From Methanospirillum hungatei (lineage in GTDB: Archaea; Halobacteriota; Methanomicrobia; Methanomicrobiales; Methanospirillaceae): a DNA stretch of 7,642 nt. Shown piece by piece: positions 4,632-7,642 of this stretch. Location: contig NZ_JAIWNS010000220.1 in assembly GCF_020216685.1 (NCBI RefSeq), positions 1 to 7,642 of the forward strand, read 5' to 3'. Made by a program: the position numbers and the translations under genes. How positions within the stretch are numbered: the first letter of the stretch is position 1; the number at the start of each line of letters is the position of its first letter. The notes under the pieces are model-generated. The model was not told the origin of the DNA, searched no databases, and saw nothing but the letters and a program-made list of their open reading frames with translations.

Positions 4632-5747
4632 ATGACACATCCGGATGTTATCCAAAAGGAGAATGGTGTGAAGATTTCATCCCGTGGATTGTTTGCAATA
4701 TCACTTGTATTCAGTTTATCGGTCATTATTATCGTATTCGGAGCCACGTTTACCGAAGAGACGATTCAATATATTCTCTCGTTTAATCTGCTCTTCCTTA
4801 TTCTGGCCATCGGTTTTCGTATTCTCGCCCTGGCACTCTGGGGGCTTCGGATAGTCCTCATGTCCCGATCTCTTGGGTATCATGTCGGGTTTTTCTACTC
4901 ATTGAATATGGTTCTTGCAGGATTACTGGCAGGTACAATAACTCCCGGTCAGGCCGGAGGAGAGCCGGTCAGGGTACATGAACTCTACCGGACCGGAGTG
5001 AAGGTAGGGGATGCGACTGCGGTTGTCATCATGGAGCGGGTACTGGACGGCATCATTCTGACATGCATGGGGGTCATCATTATGCTCATGACGCGGGAGA
5101 TATGGAGTACATTCAGCACAAGTCTTATCATCCTCATCATCGCCGCCTGGGTCTTTCTACTCAGCTTCCTTTTCATACCCTTTCTTGCCATGCGATACCC
5201 GATCCCCATGAAATGTCTGATTCTCCGTCTGGTATCGTGGATCACTGAAAAATTATCTCATACACGACTTTCATCGTCAAAGATCTGTGCGTGTGCAGAC
5301 ACAGAGATTGATAACTTTTTTACCTGCTTTTCACGGTTTGCAGGACCGGCACGATGGGGCCTTCTTCTCGGAGGAATTGCGACTGGATTTTTCTGGGTGA
5401 CAGAATTTATGGTTGCATCTGTTATCCTGATGGGTCTTGGACTGGACCCCCATATAATCCTCTCCTTTTTCTTTCAGATTCTTATTGCCATCATCATGAT
5501 GATCCCGACCACTCCTGGATCATCAGGTATCACCGAACTCTCCACCAGTTCTCTGTATGCATTGATTGTTCCGGCAGGGATGCTTGGAATTTTTGTCCTG
5601 CTCTGGCGGTTTGTGACGTTTTACCTGAATATTATCCTGGGAGTTATTGCAGGGATGTGTATTGTTCACCGGGAGATATCCTGCAGAACAGAAGATTCAG
5701 AAGAGATGACCTCTGACACACCACAACCAGAGGAAGAAAAGAGGTGA
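4632..5747 (+). CDS. YbhN/AglD-type flippase-like integral membrane protein (UPF0104, TIGR00374 family)
   Basis: This 371-residue protein is very hydrophobic, with seven to eight predicted membrane segments (roughly 19-38, 50-70, 88-103, 128-153, 163-186, 243-268, 275-293 and 305-345). It carries hallmarks of the lysylphosphatidylglycerol-synthetase-like flippase-like domain: TPGQAGGEPVRVHELYRTG (104-122), a following VVIMERVLDG (131-140), and a second TTPGSSGITE loop (293-302). The C-terminus is a hydrophilic acidic tail (EDSEEMTSDTPQPEEEKR). Members lacking the aminoacyl-transferase domain, as here, are thought to move lipids or lipid-linked sugars; the haloarchaeal AglD branch acts in protein glycosylation. 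The divergent family 2 glycosyltransferase fits a glycan or polar-lipid role, but the substrate is unknown. The ATG at 4632 leaves a short cytosolic N-terminus before the first helix. The gene converges with ribB, with nine bases between them. Confidence 0.82.
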   Translation: MTHPDVIQKENGVKISSRGLFAISLVFSLSVIIIVFGATFTEETIQYILSFNLLFLILAIGFRILALALWGLRIVLMSRSLGYHVGFFYSLNMVLAGLLAGTITPGQAGGEPVRVHELYRTGVKVGDATAVVIMERVLDGIILTCMGVIIMLMTREIWSTFSTSLIILIIAAWVFLLSFLFIPFLAMRYPIPMKCLILRLVSWITEKLSHTRLSSSKICACADTEIDNFFTCFSRFAGPARWGLLLGGIATGFFWVTEFMVASVILMGLGLDPHIILSFFFQILIAIIMMIPTTPGSSGITELSTSSLYALIVPAGMLGIFVLLWRFVTFYLNIILGVIAGMCIVHREISCRTEDSEEMTSDTPQPEEEKR

Positions 5748-5756
5748 CGAAGAGGA

Positions 5757-6476
5757 TTAAATACGGTGTACTGCTGCGGTTACTGGTCCGGTGCATTGTG
5801 GTTTTGGATACGCTACCTTCTCCCACCGGTCAAGCACCTCTGAACCTTCTATAAAGGCAAGGTCATGACGTTTTGCATATCGTATTGCATCTTCTTTAGA
5901 GAGAGCATATCCTGAATCATCATCAAGCATCTCACAGATGGTGATACTTGGGATAATACCAGACATCTCTGCCATGGCGACCGACAGTTCAGTCTGACCA
6001 TGACGCTGGGACAAGAGATGCTCAGCCGCAATAAGAACCGGCATGTGACCCGGAGTTCTGAACTGATCCTTGAATGAGGAGGGCTCTCCGTTCATGACCG
6101 CATGAACCACTTCAGCCAGTGCATTTACGGTTTTTGTCCGGTCACGGTCAGTAATCCCGGTGAACGTATCCCTATGATTGACCCAGAGTGAGAACGAGGA
6201 ATTATTAGACGGGTCGTAGGGGATATCACCCAGTTTTTCAACCATGGCGCAGTTTCGGAGCACTTCACGGGCAAATGGAAGACCCAGTTTCTTGGCTGCC
6301 AGGAAGGGTATTGCCGTACAGATAAGTCCGCCAGCATCATTTCGCATCCGGCAGATGTCGCGGGGAGTTATCATATCAGACCGCATTGCAAAATCGGTCT
6401 CACGTTCACGGTCATCAAAATCATACAGCAGGACCATCTCACCCTGCCTGAGTGCAGTAAATGCGTCTTTTGTCAT
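5757..6476 (-). CDS. ribB: 3,4-dihydroxy-2-butanone 4-phosphate synthase
   Basis: RibB converts ribulose 5-phosphate to 3,4-dihydroxy-2-butanone 4-phosphate plus formate. The product supplies the xylene-ring carbons of riboflavin via lumazine synthase. The 239-residue protein shows the acidic metal- and substrate-binding loop DDRERETDFAM (21-31), the NDAGGLICTAI segment (46-56), the ITDRDRTKTVNAL segment (108-120), the TPGHMPVLIAA segment with its conserved His (H144), and the RHGQTELSVAMAEMSG segment with the catalytic-region Glu (E163). It is a stand-alone RibB with no GTP cyclohydrolase II domain, as is normal in archaea. Its ATG overlaps the rbkR stop as ATGA, and GAGGTGA four bases upstream is a strong ribosome binding site, so it is probably translated by coupling with rbkR. 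Being in an operon with the riboflavin kinase/regulator strongly supports the assignment. Confidence 0.92.
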   Translation of the reverse strand: MTKDAFTALRQGEMVLLYDFDDRERETDFAMRSDMITPRDICRMRNDAGGLICTAIPFLAAKKLGLPFAREVLRNCAMVEKLGDIPYDPSNNSSFSLWVNHRDTFTGITDRDRTKTVNALAEVVHAVMNGEPSSFKDQFRTPGHMPVLIAAEHLLSQRHGQTELSVAMAEMSGIIPSITICEMLDDDSGYALSKEDAIRYAKRHDLAFIEGSEVLDRWEKVAYPKPQCTGPVTAAVHRI

Positions 6477-7138
6477 AATGTCACCTCAATTGTTACTTCA
6501 TCACCATCTTTTAAAGAGAACCGTTTTCGAAGGCCTTCAGGAGCGACGACCTCGATAAGTTCTTCCGGATAATGGGTCCGCCCGGGAATGATAATACCAC
6601 AGGGAACATCCCTGATAAAACAGGGAAGACACCGGACATCTCCAAATGTCCGTCCTTCTGACTCAAATCCCTGCACAACCTTCCACTCTGCACTTGAAAG
6701 ACGCTTTCTCTGAAGTGTTGCACCAGGGAGAAGGCGGATATTCAACGTGCCGGGAAATGGGGTAAACCCAAGGATTCCCTGGAACTGATCAGCGTAGGGT
6801 TGAAGGCTCATATAATACGCTCCTTCTCCAAGACCTGACTGAACGGTTCCATTCAGCATCAGAGATTTTTCCTGCCGGCCAAACAGGCGGTAGTAATCAC
6901 AGTATTCCTGCCGGAGAGCATCTTCCCCGCCATGTGTTATGGTAACCTGTTGTCCGTCAGTTCCCAAAGTCCGGCTGATGAAACCCTGCTGCTCAAGCGA
7001 GCGCAACCTTCGTGATGCCGTCTGGGGACTGAATCCGAGTTCAGATCCAAGGCTTATCGTTTTGAGGAAAACCGGAGTGTTCAGACCACCCATGAGGGCG
7101 ATCCGTTTCAGACATTCCAGATCCTCCGGAGTAACCAT
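6473..7138 (-). CDS. rbkR: RbkR: CTP-dependent riboflavin kinase with N-terminal winged-helix regulator domain
   Basis: The 221 residues form two domains. Residues 1 to about 85 are a MarR-like winged helix-turn-helix, with FLKTISLGSELGFSPQTASRRLRSLEQQGFISR (24-56) as the recognition part. Residues about 92 to 221 are the archaeal CTP-dependent riboflavin kinase (DUF120): SGLGEGAYYM (101-110) and PFPGTLNIRL (127-136) form the nucleotide and flavin sites, followed by IPGRTHYPEELIEVVAP (184-200) and a terminal strand pair. The kinase phosphorylates riboflavin to FMN using CTP rather than ATP. The two-domain family RbkR is known to combine this activity with repression or activation of riboflavin genes in response to ligands. 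Here it leads an operon with ribB, and two related palindromes flank its own TATA-like box, which fits autoregulation. The ATG at 7138 gives the standard N-terminus; there is no ribosome binding site, so the leader may be very short. Confidence 0.9.
   Translation of the reverse strand: MVTPEDLECLKRIALMGGLNTPVFLKTISLGSELGFSPQTASRRLRSLEQQGFISRTLGTDGQQVTITHGGEDALRQEYCDYYRLFGRQEKSLMLNGTVQSGLGEGAYYMSLQPYADQFQGILGFTPFPGTLNIRLLPGATLQRKRLSSAEWKVVQGFESEGRTFGDVRCLPCFIRDVPCGIIIPGRTHYPEELIEVVAPEGLRKRFSLKDGDEVTIEVTL
6481..6487 (-). promoter_or_regulatory. Strong ribosome binding site for ribB inside rbkR
   Basis: The minus strand reads GAGGTGA, four bases, then the ribB ATG. It is the best Shine-Dalgarno match I see in the window. 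It fixes the ribB start at 6476 and, with the ATGA overlap, indicates coupled translation of the two riboflavin genes. Confidence 0.75.
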
Positions 7139-7139
7139 G

Positions 7140-7155
7140 ATATCATATGTGAGAT
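7140..7155. promoter_or_regulatory. Candidate RbkR operator, proximal copy
   Basis: ATATCA-TATG-TGAGAT is an interrupted dyad with one mismatch, directly upstream of the rbkR start codon. It lies exactly 50 bases from a second copy at 7190-7205. The wider context matches too: over the 20 bases from 7137 and from 7187, 18 are identical. Being the product of a gene with a DNA-binding domain, RbkR is the natural candidate ligand, but binding is inferred. Confidence 0.5.
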
Positions 7156-7174
7156 GGATCCTATTAATGTGTTT

Positions 7175-7184
7175 CCATATATGG
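7175..7184 (-). promoter_or_regulatory. TATA-like box for the rbkR-ribB operon
   Basis: CCATATATGG is a perfect 10-bp palindrome about 40 bases upstream of the rbkR ATG. At the usual archaeal distance of some 25 bases, transcription would start about 12 to 15 bases before the ATG, inside the proximal candidate operator. As a palindrome it could be read either way, so it might also serve the plus-strand gene, though that ATG is 200 bases away. Confidence 0.45.
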
Positions 7185-7189
7185 AGATG

Positions 7190-7205
7190 ATATCATAAGT
7201 GATAT
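7190..7205. promoter_or_regulatory. Candidate RbkR operator, distal copy
   Basis: ATATCA-TAAG-TGATAT is a perfect interrupted dyad (6-bp arms, 4-base spacer), just upstream of the TATA-like box as seen from rbkR. It pairs with the proximal copy 50 bases away, close to five helical turns, so two bound dimers would lie on the same DNA face around the promoter. Function is inferred. Confidence 0.5.
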
Positions 7206-7387
7206 GATCCCAGTATTGATCCCCGAAGTTCCAACCAGACAAGGACAACACATCGTTTCATATATCACCATACACATGAGTACTATGAGATTCTCTATCT
7301 TCCATCTCTGAATGGTGAAGTCATAGGGAATTTGATTAAACACGACGTAATTACCAGTTCAGTGAACCTGACCAGCTCTTAAATATC
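7206..7387. other. Intergenic stretch between rbkR promoter and YkgJ-like gene
   Basis: No gene is supported here; the longest plus-strand frames end within a dozen codons (for example from the ATG at 7276). An AT-rich CTTAAATATC directly abuts the ATG at 7388, too close to be a normal TATA box, and no ribosome binding site is visible. TTTGATTAAA (7331-7340) is a weak promoter candidate. I see no RNA gene. Confidence 0.4.
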
Positions 7388-7642
7388 ATGCCCGAATCTC
7401 ATTCATCACCAGATACCTGTAACCGGTGTGGACATTGCTGCAGTTTCATGGGCGATGTTTTTGGTATCATCGAACAGATCGGATCGTTTGAATATCGGAT
7501 CCAGTACCTGATCACCGGAGTTCAGCAGGTTGTAACCATCGACCAGGATAAAAGGGAAATTTTTTCCTCTACGACAATTCTTGATAAAAGATCACTTGCC
7601 TGTCCTTTTCTCAGGTTTGATGATGAAGAGATTGCCCTGTGC
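7388..7642 (+). CDS. YkgJ-like zinc/iron-chelating cysteine-cluster protein, 3'-truncated by the window edge
   Basis: Eighty-five residues are visible and the frame is open at the window end. Residues 11-18 read CNRCGHCC, the N-terminal signature of the YkgJ-type putative zinc- or iron-chelating family (CxxCGxCC). A second cluster element, LACPFL, appears near residue 72, and a final visible Cys lies at the edge. The intervening region (FGIIEQIGSFEYRIQYLITG) is less typical. Family members are small soluble proteins with about eight conserved cysteines that are thought to bind a metal or Fe-S cluster; their reactions are mostly unknown. The ATG at 7388 is the only start between the upstream in-frame stop (7337) and the cysteine motif, so it is well fixed even without a ribosome binding site. 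The gene diverges from rbkR-ribB, with 249 bases between the two start codons. Confidence 0.75.
   Translation, partial: MPESHSSPDTCNRCGHCCSFMGDVFGIIEQIGSFEYRIQYLITGVQQVVTIDQDKREIFSSTTILDKRSLACPFLRFDDEEIALC

Noticed and set aside
5354..5716. 120-codon plus-strand open frame inside the flippase-like gene
   Set aside because: It lies in another frame of a convincing membrane-protein gene; the translation is low in hydrophobic order and shows no family motif.
1..7642. CRISPR array, tRNA, rRNA or insertion sequence
   Set aside because: No regularly spaced repeats, cloverleaf sequences, rRNA segments, transposase domains or terminal inverted repeats were seen.

Overview
The window looks like a chromosomal segment of a methanogenic archaeon. 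It encodes two enzymes of coenzyme F420 synthesis (CofG, CofC), the archaeal CTP-dependent type of riboflavin kinase with an N-terminal DNA-binding domain (RbkR), and a stand-alone ferredoxin:thioredoxin-reductase-type catalytic protein. The moderate GC content and the gene families suggest Methanomicrobiales, perhaps a Methanospirillum-like organism. That placement is inference from the proteins and was not tested by any search.

Layout, left to right. (1) At 1-281 lies the 3' part of a VapC-type PIN-domain toxin gene, more AT-rich than the rest. (2) At 445-735, minus strand, is a small Fe-S disulfide reductase (FTR catalytic chain family) with a TATA-like element just upstream and a hairpin plus T-rich tract just downstream. 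(3) At 895-2586, minus strand, one uninterrupted reading frame holds a full CofG followed directly by a full PurC. A Shine-Dalgarno-like sequence and a GTG codon sit at the junction, and a run of 16 A's interrupts a conserved PurC motif. (4) At 2687-3319, plus strand and divergent from cofG, is cofC. (5) At 3329-3766, minus, is a PPC/DUF296 protein. (6) At 3819-4541 (minus) and 4632-5747 (plus) a family 2 glycosyltransferase and a multi-pass YbhN/AglD-type membrane protein diverge from one 90-bp promoter region. (7) At 5757-7138, minus, ribB and rbkR form a two-gene operon with a 4-bp ATGA overlap. (8) From 7388 to the window end is the start of a YkgJ-like cysteine-cluster protein.

Four genes belong to connected cofactor chemistry. 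RibB supplies the four-carbon unit for riboflavin, RbkR converts riboflavin to FMN and is expected to regulate the pathway, CofG (with CofH, not in the window) makes the deazaflavin FO from tyrosine and the riboflavin intermediate 5-amino-6-ribitylaminouracil, and CofC supplies the activated lactyl side chain that turns FO into F420. PurC feeds purine synthesis, from which GTP, the precursor of both flavin and deazaflavin, arises.

The points most worth a second look are the cofG-purC frame with its internal start signal, the A16 tract in PurC, the paired palindromes around the rbkR promoter, and an identical 14-mer placed in the same register over the start codons of rbkR and the glycosyltransferase. 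I see no rRNA, tRNA, CRISPR array or insertion sequence.
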